14,047 nt of DNA. Source: Verrucomicrobiota bacterium. GTDB taxonomy: Bacteria; Verrucomicrobiota; Verrucomicrobiia; Limisphaerales; AV2. The notes beneath the pieces were generated by a model. That model was given only the letters and a program-made list of their open reading frames with translations, did no database searches and had not been told where the DNA came from. Where the stretch lies: the NCBI GenBank assembly GCA_003219675.1, contig QHPW01000284.1:489-14535 (forward strand). The letters are read 5' to 3'. Below are positions 6,250-13,751 of this stretch, piece by piece. How positions within the stretch are numbered: position 1 is the stretch's first letter; each line of letters opens with the position of its first letter. The translations under genes were made by a program, and so were the position numbers.

Positions 6250-7215
6250 TCAGCCCTCGGACGTCATCCCAACCTGCAAATCGAATACCAGAAGCTTGTC
6301 GTCTTTCAGGACACACCGACAATTCTTGCGGAGATACGCGGTAAACTTCGCGTAGTGATCCAACCACCAGAACGCGGGCCAGGTAAAGGTGATATACTTG
6401 GCCCCGGTCCGCCGCAACCGCTCCAATTCGTCGATGGCCGCGGCGTCGTCTTCGGGCGGCCCCCAGTAACCTCCGTTTCGTTCGAGAAACGGAATCGCGC
6501 GAGTGTGCGGCAATTCGCTCCGCAGTTGTTCTTCGTCCACGAGAATGAATGGCTCCGTGACGGGAACAAGTCGAATGAGTTCCTCTTTGCATTCCCGGAG
6601 GCGGCGCGCGTCGGTCTGCTTCATCGGCATCTGCGGCGCGCAAACAGGCATCCGTGTCCCGGGCCTGACAAGAACTGCCAGCAGCGTGGCGCGATCCACC
6701 GTCTTGACGATGGCGCGGCCGAACCGGCTGAAGTCTTTCGCCAGCCAAAGGCTGCGATGCCGTTCCAACGCGTTGCCGCACAAATCCGACTGACCGGTCT
6801 CATACCTGGGCGTGCTGAGGACGACGGCTTTATTGGCTTTCTTCACTGCGTCCCGCAGCAACTTGAGACCGGCGGCTTTTTCAAGATGTTCGATGACATC
6901 GCCCATGAAAATGAGGTCGTAGCGAGGAAGATTCCTGATCAGGACGCAGGCGTCACCGACGTGAACATCGTTGTAGAGATAACGATGCGCCGGTGTCAGG
7001 TAGGCGGCGTGGCCTTCAATGCCATCGATACGCACCCGCCAGTTCCTGCGTCGGTAGCGCGCCGGATCCTTCTCAGCTTCGTTGATGTCGGTATATTCGC
7101 GGAAGAGATGGCCCCATTTGCCGAAACCGATGCCAACGTCCAGGATCGACCTGGGCTTGATCTGGCGGACCAGATGAATCACCGTCGGAATGACGTTAGG
7201 GCGGCTGCTGGGCAT
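6250..7215 (-). CDS. SAM-dependent methyltransferase fused to a C-terminal GPP/FWWLD domain
   Basis: The 321-residue protein has two parts. Residues 1 to about 180 form a class I SAM methyltransferase: motif I ILDVGIGFGKWG at 24-35, IDGIEGH at 63-69 as the acidic loop, and the DVIEHL motif at 106-111 seen in many sugar/lipid methyltransferases. Residues about 216-313 form a separate domain with FILVDEEQ, AIPFLE, GYWGPPEDD, ELERLRR, and ITFTWPAFWWLDHY. The same domain occurs at the end of the next gene upstream. From memory, similar segments occur at the ends of glycosyltransferases in polysaccharide clusters, but I cannot name a formal family. The ATG at 7215 is preceded by GGATCACAC, giving a GGA 6 nt away. 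The gene lies 56 nt downstream of its disrupted paralogue, inside the glycan run. The methyl acceptor is probably a sugar or glycolipid (inference). Confidence 0.82.
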   Translation of the reverse strand: MPSSRPNVIPTVIHLVRQIKPRSILDVGIGFGKWGHLFREYTDINEAEKDPARYRRRNWRVRIDGIEGHAAYLTPAHRYLYNDVHVGDACVLIRNLPRYDLIFMGDVIEHLEKAAGLKLLRDAVKKANKAVVLSTPRYETGQSDLCGNALERHRSLWLAKDFSRFGRAIVKTVDRATLLAVLVRPGTRMPVCAPQMPMKQTDARRLRECKEELIRLVPVTEPFILVDEEQLRSELPHTRAIPFLERNGGYWGPPEDDAAAIDELERLRRTGAKYITFTWPAFWWLDHYAKFTAYLRKNCRCVLKDDKLLVFDLQVGMTSEG

Positions 7216-7271
7216 GTGTGATCCACCGCGTCTGACTTTCTTCGACGGCCGGGCGGGCAGTCATTTCTTTG

Positions 7272-8305
7272 TCAGGCCCTCAAGCTGAAGGCAACGAGTC
7301 GTTCATTCCGCAGAAGGCATGGAAAGTTCTTCTGCAGGTGATTTCGCAGACCCGCATAATAGTCCAGCCACCAGAATGACGGCCACGCGAATATGATGAA
7401 GCCGGCCCCGGCCCGGCGCAACCGTTCCAGTTCCTGAATCGCCGTCCGGTCGCTGTCCGGCGGACCCCAATAGCGGCCCCCGGAATCGAGGAACGGAATG
7501 ACTTTGTGGCCGGCAAACTCGGCTTCGTTGCCCCATTGGTCGTCATTGACAAGAATAAAAGTGCCGCCGACAGGTACCAGGGCTTGGATTTCCGCGGTCG
7601 CCAATTGCAGTCGCTCGGCCCATTGCGCGGCGCTGGAGACGGCCGCTGCTTGAAACGCGGTGTCATGCGCCGCAGCCGCTTGTGCCGCCAGCTCGAGCAG
7701 ACGGACCATTTCCGCAGTCATCCTCTTCGAGGCGATGAAGAGCTTCTGTTGCATGCCATCAATTTTCTGCGGCAGAATGAAGCTCGCGCAGTGCAGTCCC
7801 GCTTCTGCATAGACCGCGGCCAGGCCTCGCTCCAGTCAATGTTCACGATGTGGCGCGAAATGGCGGAGAGCCTTTCAACCAGAGAGCGCACCAGCGTCCT
7901 GGGGTGATGCAGGAACACCTCGACGGCGATCCCCGCGTCGTATCCGGAGCCGGGTAGAGTCGCGTCGGAGTAAAAGTCGTGTCGCTCAAACCGGATATTG
8001 CCGGCGCCGACGCAATGACGTTTGGCAGACTCCAGCCGCTCGGGGCTTAGTTCCAACCCCGTGATCTGCGCGCCGGGAAAATTTTCCGCCAGTAATCGGG
8101 TGATGCGACCGGATCCGCAGCCCAGTTCGACAATGTTCTGCATCCGGACCTCCCCTTTGGCCAGTATTTCGAACAGAAAATCCTCCTGCAGACGATGATA
8201 TTCGGCATAGCGGGATTCTTCCCCCGGGCTCTCCCGGCCGCGCCTCAGCCAATACTCGTTAACATTGAATTTCTCGCCCATGGGTCCAGGCCGTTTCAGC
8301 GGCAT
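7272..8305 (-). pseudogene. Second methyltransferase/FWWLD-domain fusion, split by a one-base frameshift
   Basis: Two overlapping frames together match one protein. The first (8305 down to about 7826) is a class I methyltransferase with VELGCGSG at 59-66, an acidic ITGLELSPERL loop, and a VEVFLHHP segment, reading sensibly up to NIDWSE (residue 160). Past that point the frame turns into Arg/Cys/Ser-rich nonsense. The neighbouring frame instead gives GLAAVYAEAGLHCASFILP and runs into the C-terminal domain (FILVNDDQ, VIPFLD, RYWGPPDSD, FAWPSFWWLDYY). Adding one G (a C on the + strand) around 7825-7826 joins them into a 344-residue protein with the same architecture as its neighbour. A gene caller would list 7718-8305 and 7272-7754 separately. 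The start may be the ATG at 8305 (10-nt overlap with the glycosyltransferase) or at 8281. A sequencing error is a live alternative to a true mutation. Confidence 0.8.
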
Positions 8306-9642
8306 CGCTCCAGGGTCGTGTGTCTCCTGGAGGTGTCAATCATCCGGGAATAAAGCCCTTCCAGAAGAGAGTTCAACCTGCGGATGTCATAACGCGCTTC
8401 TACAAACCGCCGTCCGGCACTGCCCATCATAGGCCAGATTTCCGGGTGTTCGACCAGAAAATTCAGCCGCTCCGCCAGAGCCTCGACGTCCCGTTCGGGA
8501 ACCATAAAGCCGGACTGGTCCGGCAACATGCCTTCCGGCAGCGCGCCATGCGTCGTGGCGACCACCGGCAAACCCGCTGCCTGCGCTTCCTGCAACGCCA
8601 GCCCCTGACCTTCCTGATCGCCTTCAACACTCGCGCTCGCCAGCACGAAAATGTGCGCCTCGGCCATGAATGTTCGCACCGCCGCGCTGTCCAGCGCGCC
8701 GTGAAAGACGACATTGCCCTGGAGTTCGAGCCGCGCCACCAGTTCCTCCAATCTCTCTCGCAGAGGACCGTCGCCGGCGATATCGTAGCGAATTGCCGGA
8801 TGTCGTTGGAGCAGTTTTGCCACGGCGCGGATGGCGTATTCGTGCCCTTTAATCTCGGTCAGGCGGGCGAGCGTCAGAATACGGACCGGCTGGCCCGGGT
8901 CGCGCTTGCGTTCCCGAAACGGAAATTCAACCGGGTCCAGGCCGACCGGAAGGCTGTAAAGCTTCGCGGCTGGACAACCCAGCTTCTCGACCTGTTGGCG
9001 CGTGAATTCGCTGTTCACCGTGACCGCGTCCACGGTCTCGAACAGCTTGCGATACATGTCCTTTCCCTCTTTGCGCGGCAGCGTGGAGAAATCGTAACCG
9101 TGAAAGCTGACGGCCATGGGCGCGCGCCAGAGTTCTTTGGCGAAACGGAAGCTGTTTCCCACCGGGCCGAAATGCGCGTGCAGCACGTCGTATTGCTTCG
9201 GCCGGGCGCAAAGCGCCGCCAGCCGGTAAAGAGCGGACAAGCTCGCCGCCTGATACCGGTACTGCGAGGGGCTGAGGACCTGGAACGTCAGCCGCGGCGC
9301 CTTCACCAGGCAGGTCAACAATTTCGGAATCGCGCGCGCCACGCGCACCGAGTTGTGAATGGAAGTCTCCGAGCCGGGCGGCCAGGCGCGGCCCGTGACG
9401 GGCCAGACCGGCATTTCCCACGGCGCGGTTTCCGGCGGCAGGTCCATGAACGTGGTCCGCTCGAGCAACCGCTCCCGGGCGATTTCGGGATGGACCGGCG
9501 CGGCGGGTTCGGTCCGCGTGTCCGCGTAAATGTCCACGTGGTGGCCCAGGTCGAGCAGGCCAATGATTTGCCGGACGATGAAGGTTTCCGAGATCACCGG
9601 AAAACTTCCAACGAACATCGCAATGCGAAGGGGACGGCTCAT
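8296..9642 (-). CDS. Glycosyltransferase family 4, WcaL/AmsK-like
   Basis: This 448-residue GT-B glycosyltransferase transfers a sugar from a nucleotide donor, with retention, to a growing glycan at the cytoplasmic face. The N-terminal domain starts with MFVGSFPVISETFIVRQI, very like colanic-acid WcaL and amylovoran AmsK proteins. DVLHAHFGP at 152-160 and SFHGYD at 179-184 follow. The C-terminal domain has LARLTEIKGHEYAI with R260 and K265 (phosphate contacts), AGDGPLRERLE, and an EX7E motif at E344-E352 (EGQGLALQE) followed by AAGLPVVAT. No part of the fold appears missing. The start ATG overlaps the LmbE stop by 4 nt, so it is coupled to that gene. Donor and acceptor are not predictable; colanic acid itself is not implied. 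Confidence 0.92.
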   Translation of the reverse strand: MSRPLRIAMFVGSFPVISETFIVRQIIGLLDLGHHVDIYADTRTEPAAPVHPEIARERLLERTTFMDLPPETAPWEMPVWPVTGRAWPPGSETSIHNSVRVARAIPKLLTCLVKAPRLTFQVLSPSQYRYQAASLSALYRLAALCARPKQYDVLHAHFGPVGNSFRFAKELWRAPMAVSFHGYDFSTLPRKEGKDMYRKLFETVDAVTVNSEFTRQQVEKLGCPAAKLYSLPVGLDPVEFPFRERKRDPGQPVRILTLARLTEIKGHEYAIRAVAKLLQRHPAIRYDIAGDGPLRERLEELVARLELQGNVVFHGALDSAAVRTFMAEAHIFVLASASVEGDQEGQGLALQEAQAAGLPVVATTHGALPEGMLPDQSGFMVPERDVEALAERLNFLVEHPEIWPMMGSAGRRFVEARYDIRRLNSLLEGLYSRMIDTSRRHTTLERCR

Positions 9643-10274
9643 GCTCCGGCCTTCAAATCAATCATCTGAAAGACCTCCGCGTAACGGCACTTTGCGGCCA
9701 GTGCCCCGCGGAATTGATTGAGCCCGGTCACAGCCCGCGGGTAATCGAAATCCTTCAGTTGCGAACGGTGCGCGCGCAGCGCGCGGAGTTTTCGCGGCAT
9801 CACCGCGCTGATGTTTTCCAGGTGATCGTAGGCAGGCAGCGGAGTCCAGACCTCGTACGAGCGCAACGTCGGCCCGGAAATCCCGGCGGCTTCGAGCGCG
9901 GCCCGAACGATGGGCAAAGCGGCTTTGTGGTCGGGATGCCACTCCCGGACATGGGGAAGATAAATCAGCTCCGGCTTCGCGCTTTTCAGAAACGGGACCA
10001 GCTTGTTCGCGGCTTTGTCCACGTTCTCGCCAACGAACCAGTCCGGCAGCCGCAGGAAAAGCAGCCGGCTCACACCCAGAATTCTCGCGGCTCGCGCCGC
10101 TTCCCGTTCGCGCGTGAGCCGGGCCTTGTTTCGAGCCAGGTGCTTCAGGCCCAGTTCGCCCGAAGTCAGATACGCCACCGTGATTGGGTCGCCGCGCCGG
10201 GCGTGGAGGCAAAGCGTGCCGCCGCAGCCGATGGATTCATCGTCCGGATGCGGTGCAATGACCAAAACATTCAT
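9639..10274 (-). CDS. LmbE/PIG-L family N-acetylglucosaminyl deacetylase
   Basis: The 211-residue protein belongs to the zinc-dependent LmbE/PIG-L deacetylases, which remove the acetyl group from N-acetylglucosamine attached to another group. It starts MNVLVIAPHPDDESIGCGGT. By family comparison H9 and D12 bind zinc, D11 is the general base, and HPDH at 113-116 supplies the third ligand (H116). I chose the ATG at 10274 because the family begins right before this strand. The open frame continues to 10622, but that extension is antisense-like Arg/Cys/Trp-rich shadow of the upstream gene. It lies 4 nt after the GT4 gene and overlaps the next GT4 start by 4 nt. This placement suggests that one sugar added by a neighbouring transferase is de-N-acetylated. 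Confidence 0.92.
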   Translation of the reverse strand: MNVLVIAPHPDDESIGCGGTLCLHARRGDPITVAYLTSGELGLKHLARNKARLTREREAARAARILGVSRLLFLRLPDWFVGENVDKAANKLVPFLKSAKPELIYLPHVREWHPDHKAALPIVRAALEAAGISGPTLRSYEVWTPLPAYDHLENISAVMPRKLRALRAHRSQLKDFDYPRAVTGLNQFRGALAAKCRYAEVFQMIDLKAGA

Positions 10275-10278
10275 GCGG

Positions 10279-11292
10279 TCATTTCCGGGCGACAACGTCT
10301 TCATAAACACGGGCGTAATCACGGGCCATGCGCTCGGCGCCGAAACGTCGTTCCGCGTGTCGCCGGATCCGTTGCCGGTCCAGCCGCACGCATTGCGCGG
10401 CAGCCTGAAGAAATTCTTCCCTCGACCCGGCGGTGTAACCGGTGATTCCGTCATCCACGATCTCGGGCACCGCACCCACGCGCATCGCTGCGACCGGCGT
10501 GCCGCAAAGCATCGCTTCCACCAGCACCAGCCCGAACGCTTCGGGAAACTGAACCGGATAGAGCAACACTTTCGCGCCACCGAGCAGCCGGTCCCGATCC
10601 GTGCCGCCGACGTAACCGACATATTCGACCGTGCCCGCGTCCACCAGCGGTTTCACGCGTTCGCGAAAGTAGCTGTTCTCCGGCCCCGCCATCACCAGGC
10701 GCAGTCCGAGAGCGCGCGCGGCCTCGATGGCTTGCAGCGGTCCTTTGCCCGAGGTAAACCGTCCCAGGTAGCAAACGTAATCCCCCGGCTTGTCGGAAAA
10801 AGTGAACTGCTCGGTTTCAACGCCATGCGGGATCACCGCCATGGGTCGCAGCTTCGGATAAGCGCTCCATTGCTGCTTCGAGAGGGCGGTCACACTCGAC
10901 TGCGGAGCCATCTCCCAAAGGCGCGCGGAATTGTCGTCCGGAACGATGTGTGTCGTGTGCACCATCGGCGCGCGCGAGAACGGCTCCAGAAGAATGCCCC
11001 AGAGGTAGGCGTGGCTGTGCAGCACATCGAAGCGGTCCGATTGCCCCACCGCGCGGCAGAGGTTCACCCACTCGCAAAGATGCCAGTCGTCCAGCGAGCC
11101 CTTCGCGCCGTAGGGTCCCGGAAGCGTCGCCACCAGTTCGCCCTCCACCTCGGACCCGGCAGTTCCAAACACCGTCACTTCGTGCCCCAGCCGAACCAGT
11201 TCGCGCGTCAGCAGGCCGATCAGCGACTCGACGCTGCCGCCGGTTTCACGTCGGACCGGCGCGGAAAGCGTGGAAATCTGGGCGATTCGCAT
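10279..11292 (-). CDS. Glycosyltransferase family 4 (AviGT4-like)
   Basis: This 337-residue GT-B glycosyltransferase begins MRIAQISTLSAPV, with a glycine-rich GGSVESLIGLLTREL at 18-32 and RLGHEVTVFGTAGS, the opening seen in the AviGT4-like branch of GT4. DVLHSHAYL at 89-97, VIPHGVE at 153-159, LGRFTSGKGP with R178 and K183, and an EX7E motif E251-E259 (EAFGLVLVE) complete the set. I placed the start at 11292, one nucleotide after the stop of the upstream gene (TGA-C-ATG). The frame extends to 11358, but those 22 residues lie inside the previous gene and are not family-like. It directly precedes the LmbE deacetylase with a 4-nt gap, so its product may be the deacetylase's substrate (inference). 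Confidence 0.9.
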   Translation of the reverse strand: MRIAQISTLSAPVRRETGGSVESLIGLLTRELVRLGHEVTVFGTAGSEVEGELVATLPGPYGAKGSLDDWHLCEWVNLCRAVGQSDRFDVLHSHAYLWGILLEPFSRAPMVHTTHIVPDDNSARLWEMAPQSSVTALSKQQWSAYPKLRPMAVIPHGVETEQFTFSDKPGDYVCYLGRFTSGKGPLQAIEAARALGLRLVMAGPENSYFRERVKPLVDAGTVEYVGYVGGTDRDRLLGGAKVLLYPVQFPEAFGLVLVEAMLCGTPVAAMRVGAVPEIVDDGITGYTAGSREEFLQAAAQCVRLDRQRIRRHAERRFGAERMARDYARVYEDVVARK

Positions 11293-11293
11293 G

Positions 11294-12430
11294 TCAGTTT
11301 GCCGCAGCCTCGAGCAGCGCCGGAAGGACGCGGTCAGTGGAGAAAATATTTTCGGCAATCTGACGCGCCGCCCGCCGCCATCGAGGGTAATCCCTGTTGA
11401 TTCCGGTCACGCCGGCGGCGGCTTCATTCAAATCGCGGAACGTCACCACCCCTCCGCCAGCCGGCAGCCAATCGCTCAAGCCGGTGTCCTCGATGAGCAC
11501 GGGCCGGCCGCTCGCCAGATAGCAAACGCTGCGGTCGCTGAACCAGCCGACCTGCGTTTTGACGTAACCGTTCTTCGGCACGCTGATTTCGGCGCGGGAA
11601 TTCTGGATGAACAGGCGATAACTCGCCGGGGTCTTCGAGATGACTTCGCCGGGCGCGACTTCCCAGCCGTGGTTTTGGAGGAGCTTCGGTTCCATGCCCA
11701 ACTGCGCGATGCGAAATTTCTGCGCAGTCAATCGCGGCAGATCAAGGAAGCCGGGGAATTCCTTGTCGCGCTGCCCATACGAGGCGCCGTTGTAAGTCGC
11801 TTCGCGAAAACCCTGCCAGCGCATGATGGAGGTGAAATGCGCGGCTTCTGTTTCGGCGAACGGCCATTCGGGCAGAAAAACCGGTGGCAACGTTTTCAAC
11901 CACGGCCCGCCGGCCGTGGGAACCGGGCAGTCTGCGGCCCCGAGGCGCTGGCCCAGGGTGAATCGTCGTTCGCAACGGGCCACGCCCTCGGCCAGTCCCT
12001 TGTCGCCGTTGGCGATGCTGATCTGGGTGAAGCCCGGGTCCACATCCAGGAAAACCCGCTGCCCCGGCTGGTCGTATTCCGTTCGCCAGACCCAAAGCGG
12101 CACGGCGCGCATCATGAGCAGGTCGGCATCCTCGCAGAACGCCCGGAATTCCTCCAGGGGCGCGCCGACGGAGCCGTCGTTGGTGCGATAGATCCATTGC
12201 CCGCGAAAACCGAACCGCTCCAGGCAGTCGCGGACGTAAGCGGCCGGATATCCGAGGTCAAACGTCCATTCTTCCTTGTCCCAATCATAGACCCAGGAAC
12301 AATCGCCGCAATCTTCGAGGTAAAAAACCTCGTGGCCGAGCGCTCGAAAGCCGAGCAAATATTGCAGGGTTGCCCAGGCCTGGCCGCCGAGTCCGGAACG
12401 GCCGATCGTGCCTCCGAAGATGATCTTCAT
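11294..12430 (-). CDS. CgeB-like glycosyltransferase, second tandem copy (378 aa)
   Basis: This is a putative GT-B glycosyltransferase related to the upstream gene across its whole length. The N-terminus MKIIFGGTIGR with YLLGFRALGHEVFYLED matches the sugar-acceptor domain opening. The C-terminal half carries YRLFIQNSRAEISVPKNGY and the signature GWFSDRSVCYLASGRPVL at 295-312, followed by EDTG and a terminal helix. This block resembles the Glyco_trans_1_2 (CgeB/YkvP-like) region, where the donor nucleotide binds. No EX7E motif of classical GT4 type is seen. There is no signal peptide, so the protein is likely cytosolic. Its ATG overlaps the upstream paralogue's stop by 4 nt and its stop is 1 nt from the next start. 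Substrate unknown. Confidence 0.82.
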   Translation of the reverse strand: MKIIFGGTIGRSGLGGQAWATLQYLLGFRALGHEVFYLEDCGDCSWVYDWDKEEWTFDLGYPAAYVRDCLERFGFRGQWIYRTNDGSVGAPLEEFRAFCEDADLLMMRAVPLWVWRTEYDQPGQRVFLDVDPGFTQISIANGDKGLAEGVARCERRFTLGQRLGAADCPVPTAGGPWLKTLPPVFLPEWPFAETEAAHFTSIMRWQGFREATYNGASYGQRDKEFPGFLDLPRLTAQKFRIAQLGMEPKLLQNHGWEVAPGEVISKTPASYRLFIQNSRAEISVPKNGYVKTQVGWFSDRSVCYLASGRPVLIEDTGLSDWLPAGGGVVTFRDLNEAAAGVTGINRDYPRWRRAARQIAENIFSTDRVLPALLEAAAN

Positions 12431-13614
12431 AGTCCCGCTCTCTCCATCAAACTGCCGACGACTTTCTCCGCCGTGAAATACTCGGCGGCGATTTCGCGCG
12501 CGGCGCGGCAGTTGCCTTCGTAATCGCTTTCAATCGCGTCCACGGCTTTCAGTATATCATCCAGGGTTTTGAAGCCGAACAATCCTTTGCCGGTCGGGAG
12601 GAACTTGTTGAAGCCGGTCTCCTGCGTGATGACCGGCCGGCTTGCCGCCAGATAACAGGCGCTGCGGTCGCTGAACCAGCCGGTCTTCGGGCGCGCGTAT
12701 TGGTCGCGGGCCACAGTGAATTCGCCGCGCGACTGCTGAAGGTAATTCCGGTAACAATCGACGTCCTTCGACATCGCAATCGAGTCGACCTGTCGCCAGC
12801 CCTGGTCGTTCAGCAAACGCTTCACTTCGGCGTCCACGCCGGCGGCGAGCTCAAAGGCAATGGAGGGACGGTGTCGCGGCAGTTCGAGGAACTTTTTAAA
12901 CTCGCGGTCCTTCGTCCAATACCAGGTGTCATCGCGCCAGGCGATGTCTTTGCCCGAGTTGTGCCAGGTGGCGATCGTGTTGTAGGCGGCCCTGGAATCC
13001 GGACCGGAAGGATTGTCCCAGAGTTCCACCACGACCGGCTGGCGTGTCGGCAACCAACGAAACCTTTCCACCGGCACACCGCAGTCCGGCGCCCCAAGAT
13101 TCTCGCCGAAGCTGAACAGCGCATCGTGCGCCGCGAGCGTGCCGATCATCCCCGGATCGCCGGTAGCCACTTTGACCTGCGCGGCGAAAGGGTCGGACTC
13201 GACGTAGATGCGGCGCCGGCAGGTGAGATGTTCTTGGCGGATTTCCTGCGCCCCCGTGACGTTCAGGAACGCGTCGGCTTCTTTGTAGAGGTTCAGCATC
13301 TGCGGCTCGGTCATGCCGTAGCATTTGCCGCCGGGATAATTTCCCCGAAACGCCCAGCGGTCGCCGAAGCCGTGCGCCTTCAGCGCAGGCAGCACCGCTT
13401 CGATGTTGGCCCGGGCGTCCGGCGAAAGGTCGTTGAGGCGGGGATCGTAAATCCAACGACCGGAGTCCTCGACATAATACGGGTCGTAGCCGAGCCGGCG
13501 CAGCCCGAGGAGGTAATGCAGGAACTGAAAAGTGACTCCGGCCAGCGGGTACCAGAACAGGATTCCGAAGACGATGATTTTGCCTTTTGACCGTGACTTA
13601 CCCGTGGCTGTCAT
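12427..13614 (-). CDS. CgeB-like glycosyltransferase, first tandem copy (395 aa)
   Basis: A putative GT-B glycosyltransferase and probable first gene of the glycan run. After a basic leader (MTATGKSRSKGK) comes IIVFGILFWYPLAGVTFQ and LGLRRLGYDPYYVEDSG, parallel to the downstream copy. The C-terminal signature is TGWFSDRSACYLAASRPV at 311-328, then QETGFNKFLPTGKG and a helix (CRAAREIAAEYF). Both copies also share an RDKEFPGFL/KDREFKKFL element and a QQSRGEFTV/QNSRAEISV element. I prefer the ATG at 13614, preceded by CTGGATCACAA. A TTG at 13635 would add seven residues. The two copies have diverged strongly, so they likely add different sugars or work on successive acceptors. A Walker motif is absent, and membrane attachment is not evident. 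Confidence 0.83.
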   Translation of the reverse strand: MTATGKSRSKGKIIVFGILFWYPLAGVTFQFLHYLLGLRRLGYDPYYVEDSGRWIYDPRLNDLSPDARANIEAVLPALKAHGFGDRWAFRGNYPGGKCYGMTEPQMLNLYKEADAFLNVTGAQEIRQEHLTCRRRIYVESDPFAAQVKVATGDPGMIGTLAAHDALFSFGENLGAPDCGVPVERFRWLPTRQPVVVELWDNPSGPDSRAAYNTIATWHNSGKDIAWRDDTWYWTKDREFKKFLELPRHRPSIAFELAAGVDAEVKRLLNDQGWRQVDSIAMSKDVDCYRNYLQQSRGEFTVARDQYARPKTGWFSDRSACYLAASRPVITQETGFNKFLPTGKGLFGFKTLDDILKAVDAIESDYEGNCRAAREIAAEYFTAEKVVGSLMERAGL

Positions 13615-13751
13615 TTGTGATCCAGACCTGATCAACCACCTGGACGGGCGGCAGAGCGTGCTCCAGAGCTGAGGAAGCTTCCCCCGCTCCCTGGGGAGAG
13701 GCTCGGGGCGAGGGCGAGCGTTTCATCTTTATCGCAATCGCAGTCGAAATC
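13615..13751 (-). promoter_or_regulatory. Gap upstream of the glycan run with a C/G-rich hairpin remnant
   Basis: This 137-bp non-coding gap separates the membrane-protein gene from the first glycosyltransferase and is the natural place for the run's promoter. I cannot identify -35/-10 boxes with confidence. Positions about 13681-13716 (CCCCGCTCCCTGGGGAGAGG and a following GGGGCGAGGG) look like a partial copy of the C/T-rich hairpin type seen at 629-699. It could act as a terminator for the upstream gene. Confidence 0.35.

Noticed and set aside
8320..9669. 449-codon open frame on the + strand
   Set aside because: It lies wholly opposite the WcaL-like gene, is rich in Arg/Gln/His, and has no recognisable motifs. 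It is a GC-driven antisense shadow.
10275..10622. N-terminal extension of the LmbE protein
   Set aside because: The extra 116 residues are Arg/Cys/Trp-rich and overlap the GT4 gene; the family motif begins right after the internal ATG at 10274.
9639..11292. Bacillithiol synthesis pair bshA-bshB
   Set aside because: A GT4 plus LmbE pair can mean bacillithiol, but the GT4 opening is AviGT4-like, it is shorter than usual BshA, no bshC is present, and the setting is a multi-glycosyltransferase run.
10003..12523. Long + strand open frames of 465 and 417 codons
   Set aside because: Both lie opposite well-supported glycosyltransferase genes whose motifs are in the other strand, and their own translations look like compositional noise.
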